Shown: in pieces, positions 35,811 to 45,100 of the stretch
Layout of the letters: every line of letters begins with the position of its first letter
Numbering within the stretch: the first letter of the stretch is position 1
Source: Bombella apis
Lineage (GTDB): Bacteria; Pseudomonadota; Alphaproteobacteria; Acetobacterales; Acetobacteraceae
Direction: 5' to 3'
Assembly: GCF_018221685.1 (NCBI RefSeq)
Contig: NZ_JAGJTM010000003.1
Span: 1-64,000, forward strand
Length of the DNA: 64,000 nt
Position numbers and translations under genes: made by a program
The notes under the pieces: generated by a model
Databases searched by the model: none
What the model saw: the letters and a program-made list of their open reading frames with translations, nothing else
Told to the model about the DNA's origin: nothing

Positions 35811-35864
35811 AATTATCTGGTATAATGCGGCTCATACCCGCTGGCTAGGACATAACCATAGATT

Positions 35865-36530
35865 GTGAAAAAAGCAGTTTCATCCAAACAGGGGCACAGG
35901 GCACGGATGAGAGAGCGCATCCTCACCCATGGAGCCGAGAGCTTGGCCGACTATGAGCTCCTGGAGGTTCTGCTTTTCTACGCCATTCCTCGTAGGGACA
36001 CCAACCCGCAGGCCAAAGCGCTGCTTTCCGCTTTCGGGTCGATAGGGAAGCTGTTGCAGGCATCTTCTGCCAGACTGGAGCAGCATGGTCTGAGCGAGCG
36101 CATCATGAGCCTTCTGGAACTGCCCGTATTGGCAGCACGCTCCCTCATGGAGAGTGATGAAGACATGCCGCTTCAGCTGGGCAATGCCAAGGCTCTGATG
36201 AATTATCTGAAAGGCACATTGCAAAGGACAGATGAGCCAGCCATCGGTCTGATCTGCCTGGACAGCAACAACGGCCTGATCATGGAAAAGCTGCTGCCAG
36301 CAGCCAGTAACCTTCATGCCCTCCACCGATCAATTGCACAGACACTTCTCAACTGCCACGCCACTGCGGCCATCGTCGTCTATTACCGTCCACGCAGTCC
36401 AGCCACGGCACTGGCTCCAGAGGTACGGGGGCTGAGACAGGCCTTGCGGTCTCTGGATGTCATCGTCCATGAAGGCATCCTGATTGGTGAGGGATGGTAT
36501 GTCAGCATGAGTGAATCCGGGCTTCTATGA
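35865..36530 (+). CDS. RadC-family protein with intact N-terminal domain but dead JAMM site
   Basis: 221 residues from a GTG at 35865. The first ~75 residues match the RadC N-terminal helix-hairpin-helix region very well: GHRARMRERIL, LADYELLEVLLFYAIPRRDT, AKALLSAFGS. The C-terminal domain aligns with the JAMM/MPN+ fold, including LICLDSNNGLIMEKLL, VIVHEGILIG and the end SMSESGLL. However, where the metal-binding HNHP should be, it reads YYRPRSPATALAPE, so both His and the Asp are gone. It therefore cannot bind zinc in the normal way. It overlaps the next gene, a RadC with intact JAMM, by four bases (ATGA). Function of RadC itself is unsettled. Confidence 0.82.
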   Translation: MKKAVSSKQGHRARMRERILTHGAESLADYELLEVLLFYAIPRRDTNPQAKALLSAFGSIGKLLQASSARLEQHGLSERIMSLLELPVLAARSLMESDEDMPLQLGNAKALMNYLKGTLQRTDEPAIGLICLDSNNGLIMEKLLPAASNLHALHRSIAQTLLNCHATAAIVVYYRPRSPATALAPEVRGLRQALRSLDVIVHEGILIGEGWYVSMSESGLL

Positions 36531-37174
36531 GGAGGATGACCATTACGGACCGTCTGCCCTCCGTCAGGGAGAGCTTTCACAAAATCGCATCGTTTGTTGT
36601 TGCCGGGAAAGATGCCCGCAAGGAACTGGTTGAGCGCCTTCTGCGGCATCATTCTTCACTGGCTGAACTCATTTCATCTCAGCCAACGGACAGAAAGGCC
36701 ATAAGCCGGGATGATGTGCCTCTGACCGTATTCTGTGCTGTGCTGAAAGAGCTGGCCCATCGGTATGGACGGTCCCTGCTGCCAGAGGGCAACCTGCTGG
36801 AGCAACCGGAATTGCTGAAGGACTATCTGATGGTCCAGATGGCCAGGGAAAGAGTGGAACAGTTCCGGCTGCTTTTTCTGGATGACAGGAAACACCTCAT
36901 CCGCGATGAAGTGCAGAGCCACGGGACAATCAACCATGTTTCGGTCTATCCACGTGAGATAGCAAAACGCTGTCTGGCGTTGGGCGCAGCCGGAATCATC
37001 ATGGTCCACAATCATCCGGGAGGGCAGGTAAACCCATCCCGGGGAGACATCACCATGACCCAGGCCATTCAGAAGGCATTGGCTGTCATTGATGTCTGTC
37101 TGATAGACCATGTCATCATAACAAGAAAAACCCAGACCAGCTTCCGCCAGCTTGGGCTTCTTGATGATGACTGA
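36527..37174 (+). CDS. radC: RadC-family JAMM protein with intact catalytic motif and diverged N-terminus
   Basis: 215 residues. The C-terminal domain (from ~95) has the full JAMM signature: Glu in LIRDEVQSHGT, then MVHNHPGGQVNPSRGDITMT with both His and the Asp. Before it, YLMVQMARERVEQFRLLFLDDR is typical RadC. The first ~90 residues are about the right length for the HhH domain, but I cannot find the expected LxDxELLxLLL motif; instead there is KELVERLLRHHSSLAELIS. Paired with the upstream gene the two proteins carry complementary intact parts. ATG overlaps the previous stop. Convergent with purK directly after the stop. Confidence 0.85.
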   Translation: MRRMTITDRLPSVRESFHKIASFVVAGKDARKELVERLLRHHSSLAELISSQPTDRKAISRDDVPLTVFCAVLKELAHRYGRSLLPEGNLLEQPELLKDYLMVQMARERVEQFRLLFLDDRKHLIRDEVQSHGTINHVSVYPREIAKRCLALGAAGIIMVHNHPGGQVNPSRGDITMTQAIQKALAVIDVCLIDHVIITRKTQTSFRQLGLLDDD

Positions 37175-38311
37175 TCAGTCCTCAAGCTGGGGCTGATAGC
37201 GGGAAAGAACCATGCTTCCGGGCAGTCCTCCACGAGGGAAGATGCGGTTTATATGGCCCATCTTGCGCCCCGGACGAGCTTCCTCTTTTCCATAGAGGTG
37301 GATGGAGGCATTTTCCTCCCCCACGATCTCTGGCAGGAGCGCCATGTCATCCGGGCCAATCAGATTATGCATGTAGGCATCAGAATGGCGTCGGGCAGGC
37401 GGCAGGGGCAGCCCGGTCACAGCCCGGACATGCATTTCGAACTGGTCTACCAGACAGGCACTCATGGTCCAGTGGCCGGAATTATGAGGGCGAGGCGCAA
37501 TCTCATTGACAAGGAGCCTGCCATCCCGATCCTCAAACAGTTCCACCCCCATGATACCGATAAGCCCGAGTTTTTCAGCCAACGTTGCGGCCAGGGTCTG
37601 CGCTTTTTCAGCCAGATCGGGCATGATGGGGGCTGGTGTGATGGAGACACGGAGGATCCCCTGGCGATGATGATTTTCCGTAACATCAAAGCAGCGCACG
37701 GTGCCTGCTGCATTGCGGACAACCATCACGCTGACCTCACGGGCAAAATCAATTTTCCGCTCCGCAACCAGCGGATAGGGGAGGGTGTCTGCCTCTGCTG
37801 CCAGAGAGTTGAAAGCGGCTTCATTCTCCAGACGGAACTGCCCCTTCCCATCATAACCGAAACGGGTTGTTTTCAGGATGCAGGGAAAGCCGAATGATGG
37901 GAGAGCATGAAACTCCTCTGCCGAACCGATTTCCCTCCAGGGGGCAACCGGCAGGCCGAAGGATTCCAGAGTGGTCTTTTCGGTGATACGGTCCTGGCTG
38001 GTTTCCAGAATATGACCGGATGGATGGACCGGACAGAACCGTGCCAGATGGGCCAGACCCTCTGCGCTGATATTTTCAAATTCAAACGTAATGACGTCAC
38101 AGGAACGGGCGAACTGCTCCAGACACACCGGATCATCGTAAGCACCAACCGTGAAACGGGCCGATGTTTCCGCTGCCGGGCTTGGCTCACTATTGGAGAG
38201 GATATGGACCCTATAGCCCAACCGGGCAGCGGCCACGGCAGACATGCGACCAAGCTGTCCCCCCCCAACAATGCCGATCCAGGCGCCAGGCTGTAATGCT
38301 TCCGTCTTCAT
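37175..38311 (-). CDS. purK: N5-carboxyaminoimidazole ribonucleotide synthase
   Basis: 378 residues, ATP-grasp enzyme of purine synthesis making N5-CAIR from AIR, ATP and bicarbonate. Signatures: [21 protein letters not shown] at the N-terminus, [14 protein letters not shown] near 150, [15 protein letters not shown] and [14 protein letters not shown]. Its start overlaps the purE stop by four bases, the standard purEK arrangement. It ends one base from the RadC stop on the other strand with no terminator visible. Confidence 0.95.
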   Translation of the reverse strand: MKTEALQPGAWIGIVGGGQLGRMSAVAAARLGYRVHILSNSEPSPAAETSARFTVGAYDDPVCLEQFARSCDVITFEFENISAEGLAHLARFCPVHPSGHILETSQDRITEKTTLESFGLPVAPWREIGSAEEFHALPSFGFPCILKTTRFGYDGKGQFRLENEAAFNSLAAEADTLPYPLVAERKIDFAREVSVMVVRNAAGTVRCFDVTENHHRQGILRVSITPAPIMPDLAEKAQTLAATLAEKLGLIGIMGVELFEDRDGRLLVNEIAPRPHNSGHWTMSACLVDQFEMHVRAVTGLPLPPARRHSDAYMHNLIGPDDMALLPEIVGEENASIHLYGKEEARPGRKMGHINRIFPRGGLPGSMVLSRYQPQLED

Positions 38312-38802
38312 CCTGCAGGAACCTCAGCCACGGAAGCCGTCTGCCGTACCCTGAAGGCTTCAAGCCTTTCGGCTATGCTGTCATCGGAGAGGGAAAGGAC
38401 AGATGCAGCCAGCAGAGCTGCATTGATGGCTCCAGCCTTGCCGATGGCCAGTGTGCCGACAGGCACCCCGCCAGGCATCTGCACGATGGAGAGCAGACTG
38501 TCCTGCCCTTTGAGCGTGCGGCTTTCCACCGGCACTCCAAAAACAGGCAGGGTCGTCCATGCTGCACACATTCCTGGCAGATGGGCTGCGCCACCCGCTC
38601 CGGCAATGATGACCTTCAGGCCACGTTCACGAGCCGTTCTGGCATAATCAGCCAGCCGGTCCGGCGTCCGGTGGGCGGAAACGATCCGGGCCTCATAGGG
38701 GATGCCCAGAGCGTCCAGCTGCTCACAACCATGCTTCATGGTCTCCCAATCCGACTGGCTGCCCATGATCACACCGACTGACGGCGTTGGTGAGACACTC
38801 AT
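38308..38802 (-). CDS. purE: N5-carboxyaminoimidazole ribonucleotide mutase
   Basis: 164 residues; converts N5-CAIR to CAIR, working right after Pur[17 protein letters not shown] at the start holds the substrate-binding Ser-Asp; [10 protein letters not shown] carries the catalytic His; [11 protein letters not shown] and [20 protein letters not shown] complete the family pattern. Lies 21 bases after trcR, suggesting a trcR-purE-purK transcript. Confidence 0.95.
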   Translation of the reverse strand: MSVSPTPSVGVIMGSQSDWETMKHGCEQLDALGIPYEARIVSAHRTPDRLADYARTARERGLKVIIAGAGGAAHLPGMCAAWTTLPVFGVPVESRTLKGQDSLLSIVQMPGGVPVGTLAIGKAGAINAALLAASVLSLSDDSIAERLEAFRVRQTASVAEVPAG

Positions 38803-38823
38803 CGTGTTCTGTCCCTCTTTGTC

Positions 38824-39435
38824 TCAGAAGCTGTTGCCGGTTTCATCACGGGACGGGAAGAGGCTCTCCGGGTCGATTGCCTCATGATCATTCTCAAGCG
38901 GCTTCCCTTCCCGGACGAGACGGTCATTGGCGGCCTGAACGGCAGCATTCAGGTCTGTCTGGGTGCAGAGGCCAAGGATGACGGGGTCACGAGGCTTGAT
39001 GTTGGGGCTGTTCCAATGTTCACGGTTGCGGATTTTGGCAATCGTATCCTTGGTTGTGCCCAACAGGCGGACAATCTGGGTATCGTTCAGCTGCGGGAAC
39101 TGGCGCAGGACAAAAGCGATGGCATCGGGGCGATCATGCCGCTTGGCCACCGGCGTGTAGCGTGCCCCCTTGGCACGACGGGCCACGGGATTGGGAGTGG
39201 CTGTCAGCTTGAGCCGGGCGGCGGGATTGGCCTCACAGCGCTTGATCTCGGCCTCAGTCAGCTGATTGTTTTTTACAGGATCATAGCCGTTGATCCCGCC
39301 GCCAACCTCACCATCAGCAATAGCCTGAATCTCCAGCGGGTGCATCCCGCAGAAAGTGGCGATCTGGTCAAAGGTAAGGCCGGTTTTCTCAATCAGCCAG
39401 ACGGCAGTTGCCTTCGGCATTAGCGGCAAGGTCAT
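38824..39435 (-). CDS. trcR: DUF1013-family protein (cell-cycle regulator TrcR type)
   Basis: About 203 residues starting MTLPLMPKATAVWLIEKTGL; the frame is open to 39495 but homologues I recall begin near MxLPLMPKATAVWL. Helix-turn-helix-like elements are seen in LTFDQIATFCGMHPLEIQAI near residue 20-40 and LNDTQIVRLLGTTKDTIAKI near 115. The family is restricted to Alphaproteobacteria and has been named TrcR, a cell-cycle transcriptional regulator; this name is from memory. Located downstream of rpmE and upstream of purEK. Confidence 0.7.
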   Translation of the reverse strand: MTLPLMPKATAVWLIEKTGLTFDQIATFCGMHPLEIQAIADGEVGGGINGYDPVKNNQLTEAEIKRCEANPAARLKLTATPNPVARRAKGARYTPVAKRHDRPDAIAFVLRQFPQLNDTQIVRLLGTTKDTIAKIRNREHWNSPNIKPRDPVILGLCTQTDLNAAVQAANDRLVREGKPLENDHEAIDPESLFPSRDETGNSF

Positions 39436-39609
39436 GTCAACGCAGTCCTTTGCAGAGCGATAATATGGTCCGGCATCTGGCAGGGCCTGGGCCACTCTGG
39501 AAAAGAATCACCCGCCACCCGCATGAGGGGCGGTGCCTGCGACAATGCACGACAGTGCCGCCAAGATGCGTCAGAGACCATGAGAGGTCAAGATGGAAAG
39601 AAATAAAAA

Positions 39610-39645
39610 GAAACCCTCCACCCGAGGAAAAGGGTGGAGGGTTTC
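39610..39645. terminator. Strong hairpin terminator behind rpmE
   Basis: GAAACCCTCCACCC (39610-39623) pairs perfectly over 14 bases with GGGTGGAGGGTTTC (39632-39645). On the leftward strand an A/T-rich run follows (39600-39609), suiting termination of rpmE. Confidence 0.85.
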
Positions 39646-39677
39646 TCTATCCAGACATCCCGTAAAGGGACACTGTC

Positions 39678-39905
39678 TTACTTCTTGATATTGCCAATAC
39701 CGGAGAAGCGCTTGTTGAACTTGGCAACCTGCCCCCCTGTATCCAGAATACGCTGAACGCCCGTCCAAGCCGGATGGGTCTTGGGGTCAACGTCCAGACG
39801 CAGCTTCGCGCCGGGCTCGCCGTAGCAGGAACGCGTTGTATATTCGCTGCCATCAGCCATCACGACCGTGATTTCATGATAGTCGGGGTGGATACCGGGT
39901 TTCAT
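39678..39905 (-). CDS. rpmE: 50S ribosomal protein L31
   Basis: 75 residues, [22 protein letters not shown], ending [10 protein letters not shown]. Only one Cys (SCYGEPG) is present, so it lacks the CxxC pairs of zinc-binding L31 and is a non-zinc form, usual for Alphaproteobacteria. AGGA lies six bases before the ATG at 39905; the long upstream open frame (to 40040) is an artefact. Followed by a strong terminator. Confidence 0.93.
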   Translation of the reverse strand: MKPGIHPDYHEITVVMADGSEYTTRSCYGEPGAKLRLDVDPKTHPAWTGVQRILDTGGQVAKFNKRFSGIGNIKK

Positions 39906-40144
39906 AATATTTCCTGAACCTGATGAAAGAAGCTCCGATACCGACCGGAGCAGACGGAGCCCTCCATAAAGGATATGGCTCGGAAAATAAAGGTTGGGCA
40001 TCATTCTTTTTGTTGATAAAGCGATTCTTAAAGACTTCATACAGTTTTGCCATAATACGCTGTATGCTACGGCAGGGCTCGGCTACATGGCACAGATCAT
40101 GCCTGTCGTGCGGTCTAGATTCTTCAAATTTCAGGAAAGGCTAT

Positions 40145-40597
40145 ATGAGTCCTATCAAAACACCTGGCTGGGTTTCTGATTTTCAGAAATTCATCATGCG
40201 CGGGAATGTCGTGGATCTGGCAATCGGTGTGGTGGTTGGCGCTGCTTTCAGCTCCATCGTCAACAGCGCCGTCAAGGATCTCCTGACCCCGATCCTGGGT
40301 CTTCTGACGGGGGGCGTGGACTTCAGCAACATCTTCATCACCCTGAAAGGGCCGGTCAAGGATACACTGGCAGAGGCACAGAAGGCCGGAGCCGTGACCA
40401 TCAATGTGGGCCTGTTCCTCAATGCGGTCCTCCAGTTCCTCATCATTGCCTTCTTCATCTTCTGGGTAATGCGTCTGGTCGGCAAGCTGCACCGCAAGGA
40501 AGAAGCGCAGCCCTCCGCCCCGCCGGCTCCCTCCAAAGAAGAAGTGCTGCTGACGGAGATCCGTGACCTCCTGGCGGCACGCGCAGTAGAGAAATGA
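40145..40597 (+). CDS. mscL: Large-conductance mechanosensitive channel
   Basis: 150 residues. FQKFIMRGNVVDLAIGVVVG is the hallmark N-terminal amphipathic helix and TM1; TM2 is LQFLIIAFFIFWVMRLV near 100. Homopentameric inner-membrane channel that opens under osmotic down-shock. The ATG at 40145 follows AGGAAAGG; the open frame from 39923 is not real. Its stop overlaps the next gene's ATG (ATGA). Confidence 0.95.
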   Translation: MSPIKTPGWVSDFQKFIMRGNVVDLAIGVVVGAAFSSIVNSAVKDLLTPILGLLTGGVDFSNIFITLKGPVKDTLAEAQKAGAVTINVGLFLNAVLQFLIIAFFIFWVMRLVGKLHRKEEAQPSAPPAPSKEEVLLTEIRDLLAARAVEK

Positions 40598-40932
40598 CCC
40601 GTTTTTTCCCCATGAAACTGACGGCACGATGCGCCCTGGCGGGTCTTGCTCTGGCAGGCGTCCTGTCTGCCAGTTCCGCCAAGGCGGATGGTACAGCTTT
40701 CGGGGTCCCTCTGTCGCCCAATGCGCACCTTTATTCATATTTCATCATCAATGGAATGGCACGTGGCGCTTTCCTTCTGGGCCAACTGCACCAGAAAGAT
40801 ATGCCCACGCTGATCCAGATGGATGAGGTGACCCGCAAGGCTGTGATCCACAATCTGGACTCACAGACGATCAGGTCGGATTTCAAGGCGGAACAGATAC
40901 TGACCCGTTATCTTGGGCTTATTCTGAAATAG
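40594..40932 (+). CDS. Small exported protein of unknown function coupled to mscL
   Basis: 112 residues. Signal peptide: basic start, hydrophobic CALAGLALAGVL, and a cleavage site near SAKA-DG (about residue 31). The mature part (~80 residues) contains YSYFIINGMARGAFLLGQ and ends ILTRYLGLILK. I recognise no domain. Start ATG at 40594 overlaps the mscL stop, and a strong terminator follows, so it is co-expressed with the osmotic channel; a periplasmic role in osmotic stress is speculation. An in-frame ATG at 40612 is an alternative start. Confidence 0.65.
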   Translation: MTRFFPMKLTARCALAGLALAGVLSASSAKADGTAFGVPLSPNAHLYSYFIINGMARGAFLLGQLHQKDMPTLIQMDEVTRKAVIHNLDSQTIRSDFKAEQILTRYLGLILK

Positions 40933-40957
40933 TTCCCGGGAGCTGGACAGGATACAG

Positions 40958-40985
40958 AAAAGGGGGCTCCAGAGCCCCCTTTTTT
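40958..40985. terminator. Bidirectional terminator between mscL unit and secF
   Basis: AGGGGGCTC (40961-40969) pairs with GAGCCCCCT (40972-40980), extended by A and T runs on either side, serving both convergent units. Confidence 0.88.
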
Positions 40986-41014
40986 CTGACCATATTCCGG
41001 TGAAAAGGCTGGTC

Positions 41015-41944
41015 TCAGCCTGCTTTGCGCAGTCGCTTCTGCCCCATCAGGAGCAGAAGTGGTGCGGCAATGAAGATGGATGATGATGTCCCCACGACAA
41101 TGCCGAACAGCATGACCGTAGCAAAGCCGGTCAGCGTGCTTCCACCAAACAGTGCCAGAGGCAGAGCGGCAAGGAACACCGTCATGGACGTACCCAGTGT
41201 CCGGTTCAGTGTTTCATTGATGGAAAGATCCAGCAATTCCCGCAGAGGCATTGTCCTGTATTTGCGGAGATTCTCACGGATACGGTCATACACGACCACC
41301 TTGTCATTTGTGGAATAACCCAAGATGGTGAGCAGTGCCGCAACCATGACGAGGTCAAACTCGAACCGTGTAACCACTAGAAAACCAATGGTTTTTGTCA
41401 GGTCCAGCACGAGTGTGATGACAGCACTCAGGGCAAACTCGCGCTCGAAGCGGAACCAGATATAGATGAGAATCATCCCGAGGCTGAAGAGGAGGGCAAG
41501 CACACCATCCCGAAACAGTTCGGACGACACGGACCCGCCGACAGCATCAGCCCGCTGGATCTGGACACCAGGAACAGCCTGCACGATGACCGTGCGGACC
41601 TGATCCACCAGCTTCTGGGTAACATGCTCATCTTCACCCCCTGGCGGAAGGTTGATGGCAATGCGGACATCCTGCGGAGACCCGAAAGACTGTACAGAGG
41701 CCGCATTGATGTGACCAGCCTTGAGGACCTCCCGCATATGGGCGGGATCTTCCGCTGCTGGAGAGTGGGTTTCCACGATGATTCCACCCCGGAAATCAAG
41801 CCCCAGATTGAGGCCCGGCGTGATGAACAGCACCACAGAGGCGATGGAGAGAAGGGCGGAGACAATCAGACCGGCATGACGGCCACGCATGAAGTGGATC
41901 TGTCGGTCATCACGTACGAAACGGAGAAGAGGGCGAGAAAACAT
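41015..41944 (-). CDS. secF: Protein translocase subunit SecF
   Basis: 309 residues with six membrane helices and the SecF pattern LNLGLDFRGGIIVE near residue 45, GYSTNDKVVVYDRIREN and LGTSMTVFLAALPLALFGG. SecDF is the RND-type complex that uses the proton gradient to pull proteins through SecYEG on the periplasmic side. Starts five bases after the secD stop. YajC, often upstream of secD, is not here. Confidence 0.95.
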   Translation of the reverse strand: MFSRPLLRFVRDDRQIHFMRGRHAGLIVSALLSIASVVLFITPGLNLGLDFRGGIIVETHSPAAEDPAHMREVLKAGHINAASVQSFGSPQDVRIAINLPPGGEDEHVTQKLVDQVRTVIVQAVPGVQIQRADAVGGSVSSELFRDGVLALLFSLGMILIYIWFRFEREFALSAVITLVLDLTKTIGFLVVTRFEFDLVMVAALLTILGYSTNDKVVVYDRIRENLRKYRTMPLRELLDLSINETLNRTLGTSMTVFLAALPLALFGGSTLTGFATVMLFGIVVGTSSSIFIAAPLLLLMGQKRLRKAG

Positions 41945-41949
41945 GGCGA

Positions 41950-43488
41950 TCAGACCGGCAATTCCTGTGGACGTTTATGAGCATACCAACGGACAATCAG
42001 CATGCGGGACAGCACCAGCGTCGTGAACAGCGTGGTGACGATGCCAATGGTGATGGTCAGGGCAAAGTTGCGGACCGGCCCCGTACCAAAGACAAAGAGC
42101 ATGACATGGGCGAGGAAGGCCGTGGCATTGCTATCGATGATGGTCCCCGTGGCCCGCTGGAACCCGGCCTGAAGCGCCTGAAGAGGTTTCCGGCCGTTCC
42201 GTACTTCTTCCCGGATACGCTCATTGATAAGAATATTGGCATCCACCGCCATGCCGAGGGTCAACAGGATACCCGCCATGCCCGGCAGGGTCAGTGTTGC
42301 TCCAAAAAGCGACAGGATGGCCAGGATCATGACCAGATTGGCAAACAGCGCAATGTCCGCATACAGGCCGAACCGGCCATAGAACAGCAGCATGAACAGT
42401 ACGACCAGCACAAAGCCAGCCACAAGACTGACCACACCAGCATGGATGGAGGCCGCACCAAGGCTCGGCCCGATGCTGCGCTGTTCCACTACGGCAAGGG
42501 GAGCAGGAAGGGCCCCGGCACGGAGCAGCAGCGCCAGGTCGGAGGCGGAACGAGCCGTGAAGCGCCCGGTGATGATCCCGCGCCCCGCCGTGATGGGGCC
42601 GTTGATGACAGGGCTTGTCAGGATATGACCGTCCAGAACGATGGCGAACGGCTTGCCGACATTCTCTGTCGTAATGCGGGCAAAGTCATCTGCACCTTTA
42701 TTGTCAAACTTCAGTTCGACAACCCATTGCCCCTCATTCATTGTGGCAGCGGCGTCTGTCAGGTTGGCACCATCCACGTCGACCCTGTCCTCCACGGCGA
42801 TTTCTCCACGCCCCTCAGGCAGGGGCAGCATGGTCGTGCCGGGACCAGCATGGAGCGGGTCTGGAGAGACGAGATGGAAGGTCATGCGGGCTGTTGTGCC
42901 CAGCAGGGTCTTGATCCGCTGAGGATCGCTGATGCCCGGCAGTTCCAGCACGATGCGGTCTTCCCCCTCACGGGCAATGCTCGGGTCGATGGCTCCGGTA
43001 CTGTCGATACGGCGACGGACAATCTCGATGGAGCGTGACACAGCCTCCCGGGCCCGGGCCCGGATGGATTCCGGTGTCAGGCTGATGACGAAGCGGCCAT
43101 CTTTCTCATTGATGGCCAGTTCACCAGGAATGGAGGGCGTCAGTTCTTCCAGAACCTTCCGGTCGCTCTCCTTTTCACTTTCGGAGCGGGGCGTGAGCAG
43201 CACGGAGGCCGTAGCATCATCCCGCTGGATGAGCCGATAGCCAAGGTGGGCACTAAGCAGCCCCTGACGGATCTCACCTTCCAGTGACTGAAGCCGGTCA
43301 TGCTGGAGGGTTTTCGTATCCAGCTGCAACAGGAGATAGGAGCCTCCCCTCAGATCAAGCCCCAGATGTACCTGATGCCAGGGCAGGGATGATGAGGGAG
43401 ATTTCATGAAATTGGGCAGGCAGAGCAGGGCACTGATCAGACAGATGCCCACCACGCCTAACATCCTGAGGCGGCTGTAATACAACAT
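41950..43488 (-). CDS. secD: Protein translocase subunit SecD
   Basis: 512 residues. One N-terminal helix, then LGLDLRGGSYLLLQLD (P1 region), a large periplasmic domain including VRRRIDSTGAIDPSIAREGE, and five C-terminal helices with GMAGILLTLGMAVDANILIN and IREEVRNGRKPLQALQ. Partner of SecF in the same transcript. Divergent from the Gfo/Idh/MocA gene. Length is at the short end of the family, as usual in Alphaproteobacteria. Confidence 0.95.
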   Translation of the reverse strand: MLYYSRLRMLGVVGICLISALLCLPNFMKSPSSSLPWHQVHLGLDLRGGSYLLLQLDTKTLQHDRLQSLEGEIRQGLLSAHLGYRLIQRDDATASVLLTPRSESEKESDRKVLEELTPSIPGELAINEKDGRFVISLTPESIRARAREAVSRSIEIVRRRIDSTGAIDPSIAREGEDRIVLELPGISDPQRIKTLLGTTARMTFHLVSPDPLHAGPGTTMLPLPEGRGEIAVEDRVDVDGANLTDAAATMNEGQWVVELKFDNKGADDFARITTENVGKPFAIVLDGHILTSPVINGPITAGRGIITGRFTARSASDLALLLRAGALPAPLAVVEQRSIGPSLGAASIHAGVVSLVAGFVLVVLFMLLFYGRFGLYADIALFANLVMILAILSLFGATLTLPGMAGILLTLGMAVDANILINERIREEVRNGRKPLQALQAGFQRATGTIIDSNATAFLAHVMLFVFGTGPVRNFALTITIGIVTTLFTTLVLSRMLIVRWYAHKRPQELPV

Positions 43489-43643
43489 AAGGGGTCAGAG
43501 AACCTCAAAAACGTGGAAATGAAGAGGCCAGAACTAATCTCGCAGATGGGTGCGACCATGCCCTCTCCAGTATTTTATTGCAACCATTATGCATGGCTGC
43601 ATGGCGCCTTGCACAAGCATTTCCGGGTGCTATGATTCCTTTC

Positions 43644-44624
43644 ATGAAGACGGAAAAGCTCCTTGATGTCGCCATTGCGGGTACCGGGCATTTTGGCCGT
43701 TACCATGCCCTCCAGGCTGCCAGACACCCCCGGGAGCGGCTGGTCGGGCTGTACGACCCTGATCATGGTCGTGCCCAAAGCATTGCGGAAGAAACGGGAA
43801 CCTCTGCCTTCAGAAACTACGAGGAGCTTCTGGAACGGTGTGAGGCTGTCATCATCGCTTCCCCTGCCGAAACACATTATCAGATGGCACAACAGGCCCT
43901 GATGTCCGGCTGCCACGTGCTGGTTGAAAAACCTCTCGCCGCCACAAAAGAAGAAGGGGCCGCACTGGTACGCTGTGCTGGAGAGCAGGAACGCATCCTC
44001 CAGGTCGGACACCTGCTGCGTTATTCGGCCGAGCATCAGGCCATTTCAGCCCGCATGAAACAGCCTCTGTACATCGAGGCCACAAGGATCGCTCCCTACA
44101 AGGAGCGGGGCACGGATGTATCAGTCGTGCTGGACCTGATGATTCATGATCTCGACTTCATCCTGTCCCTTGTGGACAGCCCCATCCTCCATATTGATGC
44201 GATGGGCGCCGCCGTATCCAGTGCTCATGAAGACATCGCCAATGCACGTGTCCGTTTTGCCAATGGCTGCGTTGTCTCCATTACGGCCAGCCGCATTTCT
44301 CTCAAGACCGAACGGAAAATGCGTCTTTTCTCTCAAGAAGGCTATCTCTCGGCGGATTTCATGAGTCGACAGCTGGTTTTCATAAACCGTCATGAAGGAA
44401 TACCCCTCCCGGGCAGCAATGGCTTCCGGCGGCAGAGTGTGCGGTGGCATGACCATGACAACCTGGCTGCCGAGCATGATGCTTTTGTGGCGTCCTGTCT
44501 GGATGGTGCTCCCGTGATGGTGGATGGACAGGCCGGTCTCAGGGCTCTTGACGCTGCCCTGAGAGTTGGCGAAGAGATACGGGCTGCGCAGGAGTTGATC
44601 CGGCATGCAGGTCTGATCGACTGA
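43644..44624 (+). CDS. Gfo/Idh/MocA-family NAD(P)-dependent oxidoreductase
   Basis: About 326 residues from the ATG at 43644 (MKTEKLLDVAIAGTGHFGRY); the frame is open to 43578 and the start is uncertain, with no clear ribosome site. Rossmann motif AIAGTGHFGRYHA, then HVLVEKPLA near 98 with the conserved Glu-Lys-Pro. The catalytic-domain segment VVLDLMIHDLDFILSLV contains the His-Asp typical of the family. It oxidises or reduces a sugar, inositol or UDP-sugar; substrate unknown. Stands alone between secD and a small membrane protein. Confidence 0.8.
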   Translation: MKTEKLLDVAIAGTGHFGRYHALQAARHPRERLVGLYDPDHGRAQSIAEETGTSAFRNYEELLERCEAVIIASPAETHYQMAQQALMSGCHVLVEKPLAATKEEGAALVRCAGEQERILQVGHLLRYSAEHQAISARMKQPLYIEATRIAPYKERGTDVSVVLDLMIHDLDFILSLVDSPILHIDAMGAAVSSAHEDIANARVRFANGCVVSITASRISLKTERKMRLFSQEGYLSADFMSRQLVFINRHEGIPLPGSNGFRRQSVRWHDHDNLAAEHDAFVASCLDGAPVMVDGQAGLRALDAALRVGEEIRAAQELIRHAGLID

Positions 44625-44671
44625 TCAGGACACTATAGTGCATTTCCTTACGACATGAAGGGACAATCATC

Positions 44672-45094
44672 ATGGACATGACTGACTACACGCAGCAGAT
44701 CAACGCCATAAATCCTTATCTGAGCCTGCTGATCTTCGCCATCCTCATGCTCTCCATGCTGGCGCTGTATTTCCTGCCCAGCATCATTGCCATCATGCGG
44801 CAGCATCCCCAGAAATGGCTTCTCATCGGTCTGAATGTCTTTGCTGGGTGGACAGGGTTCTTCTGGATCGGCCTGCTCATCTGGGCACTCTGGCCAAAAG
44901 AAAAACTGGTTGCATTTCAGGATGGACAGGGCTGGGGCCCCTATCAGGCACATGATCGGACCCAATCTTTTGGAGGATCATCTTCTGACCGGCCAACTGA
45001 AACGCTGGAGCAGCTCGCCCAGATGAAAGACCGTGGCGCCCTGACAGAAGCTGAATTCGCCAAGGCCAAGGAACGTCTCATCAACCGCCTGTAA
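44672..45094 (+). CDS. Superinfection-immunity-like membrane protein with C-terminal SHOCT domain
   Basis: 140 residues. Two helices (about 18-38 and 50-70) with FLPSIIAIMRQHPQKWLLIG between them match the Imm_superinfect family (named after phage T4 Imm). The last ~30 residues, ETLEQLAQMKDRGALTEAEF, form a SHOCT motif, a short helical hairpin often found at the end of small membrane proteins. Such proteins are common in bacteria and usually not phage-derived; no phage genes are nearby. Function unproven. A 12-bp hairpin follows. Confidence 0.72.
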   Translation: MDMTDYTQQINAINPYLSLLIFAILMLSMLALYFLPSIIAIMRQHPQKWLLIGLNVFAGWTGFFWIGLLIWALWPKEKLVAFQDGQGWGPYQAHDRTQSFGGSSSDRPTETLEQLAQMKDRGALTEAEFAKAKERLINRL

Positions 45095-45100
45095 CGGCAT

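Noticed and set aside
41977..43038. Rightward open frame of 353 codons
   Set aside because: Antisense to secD; composition rich in Gln/Arg/His, typical of a mirror frame.
44672..45094. Prophage remnant suggested by the superinfection-immunity domain
   Set aside because: No other phage gene nearby; this domain with a SHOCT tail is common in ordinary bacterial membrane proteins.
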